From contig NZ_SIRE01000001.1 in NCBI RefSeq assembly GCF_004307995.1, positions 35,827-99,826 of the forward strand: a DNA stretch of 64,000 nucleotides, in the 5' to 3' direction. The notes below the pieces were generated by a model. That model saw nothing but the letters and a program-made list of their open reading frames with translations, made no database searches and was not told where the DNA came from. The stretch comes from Paenibacillus thalictri (GTDB taxonomy: Bacteria; Bacillota; Bacilli; Paenibacillales; NBRC-103111). Positions 42,154-50,992 of this stretch are shown piece by piece. The position numbers and the translations under genes are program-made. Within the stretch, counting starts at the first letter, position 1. Every line of letters begins with the position of its first letter.

Positions 42154-43671
42154 TTAGTTGCCGTAACCCATTTGTTTTAACTGCTTCTGGGCCGCATCCA
42201 AATATGCTTGATAATTCATCGTTGTTTTCAGCGTATTGGCAAAGCTGTCGTATTCCTGCAAGCTTCTTTTTCCGTAAATGAATTTCGCAAACTCCTCTTC
42301 CACATACCGGTCAACGTCGGTTTTGTTAAAACCTTCGGGTAAGGTGACAAAGCCGTTTAACGCCTCAATCCGCGGCTGCTTGTTGTAGAAATCGATATAC
42401 GGAGCTTGGCTGGCGAATTTGGACTGCAAATATTTAATTTCCGGCCGTCCGGTAAATTGATACAGCCAGGAGTAACCGACCTCTTTGCCCATCAGCTCCG
42501 TCGGCACGATTTTGTCGCCCTCCATGTTGTAATGTTTCCCTTTGACGCCGTATTGCACAAGCAGGCCGCCGGTTTGCTGATTGGCAACGTAATTGATCAG
42601 ATCAAACACCTTTTGCAGTTTGTCCGGATTTTTCTCCAGCGCCTTCGGTATGGAAAAAATATACGGCGAGGTGCCGATATCCCACGTGCCGTTCCATTGC
42701 CCGCCCGGTCCTGCCGGAGGGGTCAGCGGGATCCATTCCGCTTTCGGATTGACCGTTTTGATCTGTTCCATAATTTGTTCTTTCGTTAAGTTGGCCCAGT
42801 CGATATAAATGATGCCCGCTTGCCCCATGATCGCCTTCTGCTGATGCTGCATGCCGGTATTGCCCAACAGCTCGGGATCAACTACCTTGTCTTGGATCAA
42901 ACCTTGAATGTAACTTAATGCGTCTTTCATCGCCGGATCAAACAACGAATTGGTCACTTTCCCGTCCTTGACGACAAAGGAACCGGGCATAGCGATGTTA
43001 AACGCCCCAAATACGGGCTGGAACGTTTCCAGCTTGGAGCCGGTGATGCCTATCGTATCCTGTTTGCCGTTGCCGTCCGGGTCTTTTTCGGTGAACGCTT
43101 TGGCTACGGCCTTCAGCTCCTCCAGATTAGCGGGCGGCTTCAGACCAAGCCGGTCCAGCCAATCCTTGCGAATAAAAAACGATTGCATCGGTTTTTGCTG
43201 CGTATGGGAGATCGCGTACAGCTTGCCGTCGATCATGCCGTTTTTGGCGGCGTCCCCGATGAAATCAAGCGCCGGCTTCAGCTTGTCCTTATATTTGTCC
43301 AGATCAAGCACAAGATTCTGCTTGACGTATTGGCTCAGCATTTGCCGGTCGACCAGGAACAAATCGGGATAGTTGCCTGCGGTCAGCCTTACGTTCAGCT
43401 GGTTTTTGTAATCGTCCAAAGAGGCGTACACCGTCATGTTATAAGACGCCCCCAGCGCCTTGTCCATTTCCTGCTTGATCACGTCTTTGTCCGGCGTCGG
43501 CAGGTTGCTTCCCGGCCTGATGATTTCGACCTGAAGTGTTTTTTTGCCGTCGTTCCCCGCTGCTGCAGCGGATTTGTCCCCGTCCGCCGCAGCCGGCCCC
43601 TTGCTGCACCCAAACGCCCCCGCAGCCAAAGCGGTAACCAGACCTGCCAACATGATTGATTTCGTTTTCAA
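42154..43671 (-). CDS. Solute-binding lipoprotein, LplA type (set 4)
   Basis: A 505-residue lipoprotein with signal peptide and lipobox AAGAFGC, an Ala/Asp/Gly linker, and an LplA-like fold with EKDPDGNGKQDTIGI. The best start is a TTG at 43671, five bases after GGGGG; an ATG at 43695 has no site and would give a poor signal peptide. It is third in an operon of two permeases, this protein and an FAD oxidoreductase. The ligand is unknown. Confidence 0.9.
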   Translation of the reverse strand: MKTKSIMLAGLVTALAAGAFGCSKGPAAADGDKSAAAAGNDGKKTLQVEIIRPGSNLPTPDKDVIKQEMDKALGASYNMTVYASLDDYKNQLNVRLTAGNYPDLFLVDRQMLSQYVKQNLVLDLDKYKDKLKPALDFIGDAAKNGMIDGKLYAISHTQQKPMQSFFIRKDWLDRLGLKPPANLEELKAVAKAFTEKDPDGNGKQDTIGITGSKLETFQPVFGAFNIAMPGSFVVKDGKVTNSLFDPAMKDALSYIQGLIQDKVVDPELLGNTGMQHQQKAIMGQAGIIYIDWANLTKEQIMEQIKTVNPKAEWIPLTPPAGPGGQWNGTWDIGTSPYIFSIPKALEKNPDKLQKVFDLINYVANQQTGGLLVQYGVKGKHYNMEGDKIVPTELMGKEVGYSWLYQFTGRPEIKYLQSKFASQAPYIDFYNKQPRIEALNGFVTLPEGFNKTDVDRYVEEEFAKFIYGKRSLQEYDSFANTLKTTMNYQAYLDAAQKQLKQMGYGN

Positions 43672-43745
43672 ATGAACCCCCACTTTCCATGTCATATGAT
43701 TTTATGTTGAGACCGGACGGATGGCCGGTCTTTCAACCGGCCCCC

Positions 43746-44606
43746 TCAGCCTTTTACGGCTCCGAGCAGCAATCCCTTGGTAAACTTCCTTTGGATAAAC
43801 GGATACACGAGAATGATCGGCAGGCTGGCAAGCACCACCGAAGCCATCTGCATCGTCTGCGACGGCACGATATTTTCCGCAGAATCAAGCGGCTGCTGGG
43901 TTTGCATCAGAATGTCGCGCACAACCACCTGCAGAGGAAACAATGTGCGATCGGTAACATACATAATCGCTTGAAAAAATTCGTTCCAATGGCCGACCAT
44001 ATAAAACAAACCGACGGTCATCATCACCGGCGTGCTGAGCGGAAGCACGATTTGCCACAGCACCCTTACATCGCCGGCGCCATCAATATTGGCGGCATCA
44101 AACAGTTCCTCGGGCAAATTTTCAAAGAAGCTTTTCATCACCAGCACGTTGAAGCTCCAAATGACATTGGGCAAAATCATCGCCCATGCGCTGTCCAGCA
44201 GTCCGACCGATTTGACGGTAATGTAAGTCGGAATGATGCCTCCGTTAAAAATCAGCGTAAACACGATCAAAAAAAGAAACGCTTTTCTCCCCGGCAGCTG
44301 CTTGCTGCTCAGCGGGTACGCGGTCAGCGCGGTTAGAAGCAGATTCAGCACCGTGCCGACAACGGTAATAAATACCGTGATACCGATCGATTGAACAAGC
44401 ACCGAATCGCTCAGCAGTTTGGCATAAGCGGTGAAGGTGACCGACCTTGGGATTAAAATAAACCCGCCGTTTTTCAGAACTTCCCCTACCGGAGTAACGG
44501 ATACGGACAACACATACATCAGCGGAAGAACAACGGAAGCTCCCGAAAGCGCAAGCAGCACATACACGATGGTATTGAAAATTTTATCTTCGATGCCTTT
44601 TACCAT
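43746..44606 (-). CDS. ABC permease, LplC/YtcP type (set 4)
   Basis: A 286-residue permease with about six helices and the EAA loop LFDAANIDGAGDVRVLWQIVLPLS, ending in LGAVKG. ATG 44606 sits inside the overlap ATGGTAA with the LplB-type stop at 44600, with GGGGGGAG upstream, so the two are translationally coupled. Confidence 0.9.
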   Translation of the reverse strand: MVKGIEDKIFNTIVYVLLALSGASVVLPLMYVLSVSVTPVGEVLKNGGFILIPRSVTFTAYAKLLSDSVLVQSIGITVFITVVGTVLNLLLTALTAYPLSSKQLPGRKAFLFLIVFTLIFNGGIIPTYITVKSVGLLDSAWAMILPNVIWSFNVLVMKSFFENLPEELFDAANIDGAGDVRVLWQIVLPLSTPVMMTVGLFYMVGHWNEFFQAIMYVTDRTLFPLQVVVRDILMQTQQPLDSAENIVPSQTMQMASVVLASLPIILVYPFIQRKFTKGLLLGAVKG

Positions 44607-45508
44607 ACGTTCTCCCCCCATCTCTTCGCAAGCGAGTTGGCGAGAACGACAAGCACCAAACCGATAACGGATTTGAACAGCCCAACAGCCGAAGCAAGGC
44701 TGAAGTTCATCTGCTGCAGCCCGGTTCGAAACACCCAAGTATCCAAAATATCGGCCACCGGATACACTTGAATGTTGTACAAAATGTAAATCTGCTCAAA
44801 ACCGGCATCCATAATATGCCCCAGCTTCAACACGACAAGCAAAATAATGACGTTGCGGATACCCGGCAGCGTAATGCTCCAAATCATGCGCAGCCGGCTG
44901 GCCCCGTCCACCCTGGCCGCTTCATACAACGTCGCGTCGATGCCGGTAATCGCCGCCAAATAAATGATCGCGTTGTACCCGATGCTTTGCCAAATGTCCG
45001 ATGCGATGAGGATGCTTCGGAAATACTCCGTCGATGTCAGGAACGGAACCGATTCCCCACCCGCTTCTTTGATAAAATAATTGACGACCCCGGAGTTTTG
45101 CGACAACAAAGCGATCAGAATCCCGGAAATGATGACCCAAGACAAAAAATAAGGCATGTACGTAACCGTTTGCACAAAGGATTTAAACCAGCGAACGGCA
45201 CATTCGTTCAGCAGCAATGCTAACACAATGGGCGGAATCGTCCCAAACACCAGCTTGTACACGCTGATCAGCAGCGTATTGGAGAGAAGCTGCGTGAAAT
45301 AAGGGGATTCGTAAAAATAAACAAAATGCTTGTACCACGGGTTGGCCCAGCCGCTTCCAACAATGCCGTCCATGATGGAGAAATCTTTGAAAGCGATCAC
45401 CACGCCGTACATGGGAAAATATCTAAACACGACATAATAGATCATTCCCGGGATCAGAAATAAGTAAAGCATTTTAAACTTCCACAACGTTTTCAAACGG
45501 TACTCCAT
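44600..45508 (-). CDS. ABC permease, LplB type (set 4)
   Basis: A 302-residue permease with LYLFLIPGMIYYVVFRYFPMYG at the first helix and the EAA loop LYEAARVDGASRLRMIWSITLPGI. GAGGTG precedes the ATG. It is the first gene of the set 4 operon. Its promoter region carries a candidate cre site (45589-45604) and an inverted repeat flanking a TACAAT -10 (45525-45558). Confidence 0.9.
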   Translation of the reverse strand: MEYRLKTLWKFKMLYLFLIPGMIYYVVFRYFPMYGVVIAFKDFSIMDGIVGSGWANPWYKHFVYFYESPYFTQLLSNTLLISVYKLVFGTIPPIVLALLLNECAVRWFKSFVQTVTYMPYFLSWVIISGILIALLSQNSGVVNYFIKEAGGESVPFLTSTEYFRSILIASDIWQSIGYNAIIYLAAITGIDATLYEAARVDGASRLRMIWSITLPGIRNVIILLVVLKLGHIMDAGFEQIYILYNIQVYPVADILDTWVFRTGLQQMNFSLASAVGLFKSVIGLVLVVLANSLAKRWGENVW

Positions 45509-45524
45509 ACGTTCACCTCGTAGT

Positions 45525-45558
45525 CGATCTTGAGCTCACATACATTGTACCAAGATCG
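45525..45558. promoter_or_regulatory. Inverted repeat around the -10 of the set 4 operon
   Basis: CGATCTTG (45525-45532) and CAAGATCG (45551-45558) are perfect 8-bp arms with an 18-base space. That space contains a leftward TACAAT at 45549-45544, a likely -10. The arrangement looks like an operator or a hairpin at the start of the mRNA. Confidence 0.45.
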
Positions 45559-45588
45559 GTTGCCGGCAAATATGCACATATGAAGCGA

Positions 45589-45604
45589 TTGTGTACGTTT
45601 TCAT
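45589..45604. promoter_or_regulatory. Candidate CcpA (cre) site upstream of set 4 operon
   Basis: TTGTGTACGTTTTCAT matches the cre consensus WTGNNARCGNWWWCAW at all but one position. It lies about 45 bp upstream of the likely -10 of the set 4 operon and just past the histidine kinase stop. It suggests catabolite control of importer set 4. Confidence 0.5.
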
Positions 45605-45613
45605 ACTCACTTT

Positions 45614-47377
45614 TTACGATATTTCCGCGCGCTGGGGAATCGAAATTCTGACAGTGGTGCCGATTTCGGGTGTGCTGCGGATCTTCAAACCATACCGCTC
45701 CCCGTAATGCAGCTGTATCCGCTCATTGACATTTTTCAGCCCGATGCTTGTAAATCTCGATGCGACCCGCTGGCTTGGGGTTTCCTGCAGCAGTCTGCGC
45801 ACGGTCTCCGGCGACATCCCCATCCCGTTATCGTGAATATAGATGTTTACCCGATCCCCGCGCATAAAAGCGCGGAGCGTGACAACTCCGGCCGATTTCC
45901 GGCGGGCTAAACCGTGAAATATCGCGTTTTCCACGATTGGCTGCAGCGTCAGCTTCAGGATCGGGCTACTCATAATTTCCGGATCGCACTGCTCGATATA
46001 CCCTATTTTATCGCCGCTTCGCACATTTTGAATTTGCACATACATCCGCAGCATCTCCAGTTCATCCTTGAGCCGGACGACGGACGAAATGCGGTCAAAG
46101 CTGAACGAAAGCAGTCCGACCAGCGACTTGATCGTCTGTACGACCTCCTGCTGCTTGTTAAGCTTGGCCAAACTGCTGACACAAGCCAGCGTGTTGTAAA
46201 TAAAATGCGGCGCAATTTGGCTTTGCAGCATTTTTAACTCGGTTTCTTTCTTCCGCTCCTCGATTTCCTTGACCTCCTTGATCAGGAAATGAATCCGGTT
46301 GATTAGCGCTTTATAGCTGCTGTACAACCTGCCTATTTCGTCCTTGCGTGCGGTCGACAAGGCGAAAGTCGTGGAAAAGTCGCGCAGATGGTCCATCTTC
46401 TGCACCAGCGTGCGAATCGGAGAAGTAAAATAACGGCTCATCATATACGTGCAGAACAGCAGGGCAAGCAGCCAGATGACACCCGCCGAGCTGAAGTTTT
46501 TGTGAAGTTTTTGCGCCGCCTGATAAAAATAGCTTTCCTCGATAAACAGCACAACGGACCAGCCCAGCCGGTTATAGGCCGATTTTAAGGTGACCAGTTG
46601 ATCTTTGGCCCCCTGGATATGGCTGACGCCAAACGGCAAATCGCTGACCCTTGTCATAAACTCCGCGGTTAATTGCGGCGGGTAAACGGCCCTTTGAAAC
46701 AGCAGCATATCGTCTTGAGTGCCGGGAAGATAGACCGGTTGTCCGGTTTTGGTCAGCATGACAAACGTTTGGTGGGAGTTAATGAGCAGAGGCGCAATAC
46801 GGGTGTACAACAAATTCAGATTGATTTCCAGCACAGCCGCCCCGAGGTATTCGTTGCGTTCGTTAACGATTGCTTTCGTATACGCCACGGTAGGCCCGGC
46901 AAGCGGTGAATTGTACAAGCCGCTGACGCTGATCAGGCTTGTATTGGCCCGGGCAAGCTCCGTTAATTGCTGCAAATGGGGATGTCCCATAATATCGTAA
47001 AAAGCTTGTTGGTTCGAGTACACCTTCCCGTCGCTCCGGATCAAATACAGCGCTCCGATCAGCGAGCTGTTGGACTTGGCGTAATTGCGCAGCGTTTGCA
47101 CGCTTTGCGCTTCACTCCCTTCAGCAAACAACTCCTGATTGCTGGACAACATAAGCAGCACGTTGTTGACATTATCGAGATAAGATTCGATCAAGTCGGC
47201 CGTGCGGGTCAGCAGCACCTCGGAATCGTGAATCACTTGATCCCTGTACAACCCCTCCGCTTCCCGCAAATTTAAAGTGGCAAGCGAAAAAAACAACACG
47301 GCGGTCACTAAAAAAAGAAAGACGAATTGCTTCGTCGCGATGCTCCAGCCCTGAAACCATTCGATGGCTTGTCTCAT
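45614..47377 (-). CDS. YesM-type sensor histidine kinase (second pair)
   Basis: A 587-residue sensor kinase. A first helix (FVFLFLVTAVLFFSLATL), an extracellular cache-like sensor, a second helix (VIWLLALLFCTYMMSRYF), HAMP, a His_kinase box with APHFIYNTL (histidine near residue 392), then VENAIFHGL and DNGMGMS of the ATPase. ATG 47377 lies four bases after the response regulator stop, with AGAGG upstream. Unlike the first pair, the regulator gene comes first. The gene sits directly before the set 4 promoter and after set 5; either importer may be its target. Confidence 0.9.
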   Translation of the reverse strand: MRQAIEWFQGWSIATKQFVFLFLVTAVLFFSLATLNLREAEGLYRDQVIHDSEVLLTRTADLIESYLDNVNNVLLMLSSNQELFAEGSEAQSVQTLRNYAKSNSSLIGALYLIRSDGKVYSNQQAFYDIMGHPHLQQLTELARANTSLISVSGLYNSPLAGPTVAYTKAIVNERNEYLGAAVLEINLNLLYTRIAPLLINSHQTFVMLTKTGQPVYLPGTQDDMLLFQRAVYPPQLTAEFMTRVSDLPFGVSHIQGAKDQLVTLKSAYNRLGWSVVLFIEESYFYQAAQKLHKNFSSAGVIWLLALLFCTYMMSRYFTSPIRTLVQKMDHLRDFSTTFALSTARKDEIGRLYSSYKALINRIHFLIKEVKEIEERKKETELKMLQSQIAPHFIYNTLACVSSLAKLNKQQEVVQTIKSLVGLLSFSFDRISSVVRLKDELEMLRMYVQIQNVRSGDKIGYIEQCDPEIMSSPILKLTLQPIVENAIFHGLARRKSAGVVTLRAFMRGDRVNIYIHDNGMGMSPETVRRLLQETPSQRVASRFTSIGLKNVNERIQLHYGERYGLKIRSTPEIGTTVRISIPQRAEIS

Positions 47378-47381
47378 ATGA

Positions 47382-48914
47382 TCAACCTCTTTTGTAGTCC
47401 GTTGGTGTAAGTCCGGTTTTTTCCTTAAATACCGCGGTAAAATATCTGTAGCTTGGTATGCCGATCCTTTCGGCAACCTCGTATACCTTAAGGTTCGTGT
47501 CCCGCAGCAGTTCCTCCGCTTTCTCCACCCTTTTTCGGATTAAGTAATCGCTGAACGGTTCCCCGACCTGTTCACGGAATACTTTGCTGAAATAACTTGG
47601 ACTTAAGCCCACCTTGTCGGCGACGGAAGCAAGCGTCAAGTCCTCATGCAGATGAGCCGCCATGTAAGCAAGCGCATCTTCGATTTCTTTGCGGCCCTTG
47701 CGCGCCGCAGCATTTTGCACCGATTTTAAGTTATGCACGGCTTCCAGCAATTCATACAACGTGTGGGCCTGCAAAATCGGCTCGTACAAGCGGGCCGGCT
47801 CGGCCGCCGAAGCGCCCTGCGCATGATAACCTTTCATCAGGGAGTGAACCAGATGTTTTAACTCCGCCGGTTCGTAACGGTTTTTCATACATTGTGCATA
47901 AAACTCGGAACGCAGCCACGCCTCTTCGTCGCCGGTTTCCTTGACCAGCTGGTGAAACAGCTTGGCAAGTTCGGCTGCTTGTTTACCGTCGACCGGATGA
48001 AGGGGAATCGGCTTGCCGGTATAAATCGGACTTCTCATCGGACGCCGTTCGTAAAATTTGTGCTTGTCCCACAACGCCGAGCTATGAAATGCTTTGACAA
48101 TCTCTTCGGAGGAATGAACCGTCTCGCTGACAATCATATACAGCTGAATATCGTCCTGCATTCCGCCCATATTTTGCTGCAGCATGTGCCTTAAGGTGTG
48201 CATGACGGCCTCCAATGTTCGCTCGATCTTATTTGCCTCCTGCTGGGCGGTCTCCCGCAGAAACACAAACTGTCCGTCCATCAGCGTCCATTGAAAACGT
48301 TCGTTTAACAAGTGATCGAGGCGGCCGAGCGCTTCTTCGATTTCCTGGACGATGTACGTTTTGACGGCAGCTTGCGCATCGACCCGCAAGAAGATGAGTC
48401 GCAGCGGATAATGGAGTAAGGTTTGGGCTTCCTCCGGCGACGACCTGCCGCTCACAATTTTGGTCACGGTTCTGGCCAATTGGTTTCGCTGATGAACAAT
48501 CTCCGCTTTGCTCGACAGCTGATCCCGGGCAATTAAATCGCGGGCTTTCTCCAATGCCAAGCGGATGTCGTCGTCTTCCAGAGGGATTTTCGTCAAATAT
48601 TCAATAGCCCCTAATTTCAGCGCTTCCTGGGCGTAAGCAAATTCGGTATGGCATGTCAGCAGGATCACTTTGATCAATGGCATTTCGCTGCGTATCGCTT
48701 TTAACAGCTCCAGACCGTTCATCAAAGGCATCGTAATATCGGCAATGACAATATTTGGTAAATATTCCCTGCACATGTCAAGCGCCTCTTCCCCGTTCTC
48801 GGCTTCCCCAATTAATACCGCATTGCATTCCTGCCAAGGAAAAGCGCGCAACTCCTGCCGAATCGGAAAGTCATCATCAACAATTAACACTGTAAGTGGA
48901 GCCTGTACTTGCAT
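47382..48914 (-). CDS. YesN-type response regulator (second pair)
   Basis: A 510-residue response regulator. The receiver has acidic residues D13-D15 and phospho-acceptor D59 in IVIADITMPLMNGLELL. A long middle region is followed by a C-terminal AraC double helix-turn-helix (LTLASVADKVGLSPSYFSKVFREQVG to TPTDYKRG). GGGTGG precedes the ATG. It is co-transcribed with the kinase that follows. Confidence 0.9.
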   Translation of the reverse strand: MQVQAPLTVLIVDDDFPIRQELRAFPWQECNAVLIGEAENGEEALDMCREYLPNIVIADITMPLMNGLELLKAIRSEMPLIKVILLTCHTEFAYAQEALKLGAIEYLTKIPLEDDDIRLALEKARDLIARDQLSSKAEIVHQRNQLARTVTKIVSGRSSPEEAQTLLHYPLRLIFLRVDAQAAVKTYIVQEIEEALGRLDHLLNERFQWTLMDGQFVFLRETAQQEANKIERTLEAVMHTLRHMLQQNMGGMQDDIQLYMIVSETVHSSEEIVKAFHSSALWDKHKFYERRPMRSPIYTGKPIPLHPVDGKQAAELAKLFHQLVKETGDEEAWLRSEFYAQCMKNRYEPAELKHLVHSLMKGYHAQGASAAEPARLYEPILQAHTLYELLEAVHNLKSVQNAAARKGRKEIEDALAYMAAHLHEDLTLASVADKVGLSPSYFSKVFREQVGEPFSDYLIRKRVEKAEELLRDTNLKVYEVAERIGIPSYRYFTAVFKEKTGLTPTDYKRG

Positions 48915-48995
48915 GTTACCACCCGCCGTTCCCCTTTTTTGTTACCGGTTTCACATATTATAGCAGAACTTTGCATAGCGGGGCAGCTTATATGC

Positions 48996-49044
48996 AAATA
49001 CGCCTTCAATGCCACGGGGTTCGTGGAACTGAAAGCGTATTTTT
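48996..49044. terminator. Long imperfect hairpin after importer set 5
   Basis: AAATACGC, CTTCA and CCACG pair with CGTGG, TGAAAG and GCGTATTT across a five-base loop, with small internal bulges. The rightward tail is TTTTTC, the leftward TTTGC. It lies between the last set 5 permease (49142) and the response regulator (48914), and probably separates the two transcripts. Confidence 0.5.
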
Positions 49045-49141
49045 CAACACTGCTGCTTTGTGAAAAATCGGTTGCCGCGTGGCGAACTGCGCATGAGAGC
49101 GGCACCGACGCAAGGTAAAATCGCTAAACGCAGTCCCTCCT

Positions 49142-49981
49142 TTACCCTTTAACTCCGCCTTCGCTTAATCCCCGAACAAGCAACTTCTGCGCCAACGAAA
49201 ACACAACGATAGCGGGAATACTCATCAAAATCGACGATGACATCAGTTGGCCCCACTGCACCCCCACTTCGTCAATAAAAAAGGCCAAACCAACCGACAC
49301 CGTTCGTGTATCCGTCGAGCTGAACACAAGCGCAAACAGAAACTCATTCCACGACAAAATAAAAGCGTACATCGCCACCGCGCCAATCGCCGGCAACGTC
49401 ATCGGCACGACGATCCGCCACAATAACGCCAAGATGGAGCAACCGTCGATAATCGCCGCTTCTTCGATTTCGTAAGGGATATTGTCGATAAATCCTTTTA
49501 GCAGCCAGACGGAAATGGGAAGCACCACGATCAGGTACACGAGGATCAGCCCGGTATAAGTACCTAGCAGTTGAAAATTTCTTAATGTCACGTAAAACGG
49601 GATGATAATGACGACACGCGGAAAAATTTGCGTAAACAGGATCGACCACAGCAACGTGTCTCTGCCCGGAAACTTGAAGCGGGAAAACCCGTAGGCCGCC
49701 AATGTGCCGATGATAATGGAAAACAACGTGGAACCTATCGCAATCATCGAGGTGTTGAAGAAATAATGCATCATCGCTTTATTTTTAAAAACGGACGCGT
49801 AATGCTCCAAGGTAACCGGGTCGGGAATCCATTGCGGCGGTTGGACGTACAATTTGTTTTGCGGTTTCAGGGAAGTGCTGATCCCCCACAAAATCGGGAA
49901 CAAACTGAAGCCGCACAGCAGCAACGCGGACACATACAACAAACCGTTGCGCACGATGCGGACCTTCGGACTTCTTGTCAT
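49142..49981 (-). CDS. ABC sugar permease, MalG type (set 5)
   Basis: A 279-residue permease with about six helices and the EAA loop EIEEAAIIDGCSILALLWRIVVPMT, ending in RGLSEGGVKG, which resembles MalG/LacG. The start overlaps the previous gene by four bases. It is the last gene of the set 5 operon that begins with the VOC proteins. Confidence 0.92.
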   Translation of the reverse strand: MTRSPKVRIVRNGLLYVSALLLCGFSLFPILWGISTSLKPQNKLYVQPPQWIPDPVTLEHYASVFKNKAMMHYFFNTSMIAIGSTLFSIIIGTLAAYGFSRFKFPGRDTLLWSILFTQIFPRVVIIIPFYVTLRNFQLLGTYTGLILVYLIVVLPISVWLLKGFIDNIPYEIEEAAIIDGCSILALLWRIVVPMTLPAIGAVAMYAFILSWNEFLFALVFSSTDTRTVSVGLAFFIDEVGVQWGQLMSSSILMSIPAIVVFSLAQKLLVRGLSEGGVKG

Positions 49982-50886
49982 CCCATCTCACCCCGCTTGC
50001 CCGCCTTGCCGCTCTTGCGGTTGTAAAGCGTAAAAAAGACGATGGCGATCATAAGCAAAGTGACGCTAATCGCGGATGCGCCGCCAAAATCGTAATTGGT
50101 AAAACCGATGCGATAAATGAAAAGTCCGAGTATTTCCGATGCGCCTCCCGGCCCGCCGCCGGTTAACACATACAACATGTCAAACGAATTGAGATTTTGA
50201 ATAATTTGCAGCAGCAACACAATAACGATCATTGGCGCCAAACTCGGAATCGTAATGTAACGAAACAGCTGCACGTTATTGGCCCCGTCGATGCCTCCCG
50301 CTTCGTACAATTCTTTGGGAATCCCTTGCATGCCGGCCAGCAGCATAATCATGACAAACGGGTAAGACGACCATGAGTTGGCGACCATAGCGGAAAACAA
50401 GGCGGTATTCGGGTCGCCCAGCCAGTTGTGCGCCAAGCTGTCCAGATGGCCGGAACGCAGCAGCCCGTTTAACATCCCCGTATCGCTTTGGAAAATCCAC
50501 CTCCACAGGTTGGAAGAGACAATCGAAGGAACCGTCCAGGGCAGTAAGCAAACAATCCGCAGCACAACACCGCCTTTAAAGCGGGTATTAAACGTAATGG
50601 CGGCCCAAAATCCAAGCAGAAACTTCACGACAATCGAACCGGCAATCCAGATCAGCGTATTTTTGAAAACGGTCACGATTTCTTCCATTTTGAAAATACG
50701 CGCAAAATTGTCGATTCCGACAAACCGCAAATTAAACGTGGGCAACTTAACTTCAGATACGCTGAAGAGGATGGTCTGGTACACGGGATACACCATCATC
50801 AGCAGCAATAAAACAATACACGGCAGCAGCAGCAAATAAACGGGAACATATCTCCAAACCGTTTTTTGCAGGTGATTCATCGGCAT
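49978..50886 (-). CDS. ABC sugar permease, MalF type (set 5)
   Basis: A 302-residue permease with about six helices and the EAA loop LYEAGGIDGANNVQLFRYITIPSL. The best start is ATG 50886 (GGAAAG seven bases upstream), with ATG 50880 possible; the frame continues upstream to 50985 without support. It follows the binding protein by about 106 bp. Confidence 0.88.
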   Translation of the reverse strand: MPMNHLQKTVWRYVPVYLLLLPCIVLLLLMMVYPVYQTILFSVSEVKLPTFNLRFVGIDNFARIFKMEEIVTVFKNTLIWIAGSIVVKFLLGFWAAITFNTRFKGGVVLRIVCLLPWTVPSIVSSNLWRWIFQSDTGMLNGLLRSGHLDSLAHNWLGDPNTALFSAMVANSWSSYPFVMIMLLAGMQGIPKELYEAGGIDGANNVQLFRYITIPSLAPMIVIVLLLQIIQNLNSFDMLYVLTGGGPGGASEILGLFIYRIGFTNYDFGGASAISVTLLMIAIVFFTLYNRKSGKAGKRGEMG

Positions 50887-50992
50887 AACCACGCTTTCCG
50901 TATCGTAAGTGCGATCGCCCGCACGGCAAACTTCCGGTTGTTCCGTTCCTTTTGCGCCTGTTAACCGGAAGTTTGCCCGGCACATCCGACGG

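Noticed and set aside
40670..42157. Long open frame on the plus strand (495 codons)
   Set aside because: It lies wholly opposite the FAD oxidoreductase gene, has no ribosome binding site or recognisable domain, and is an antisense shadow caused by codon bias.
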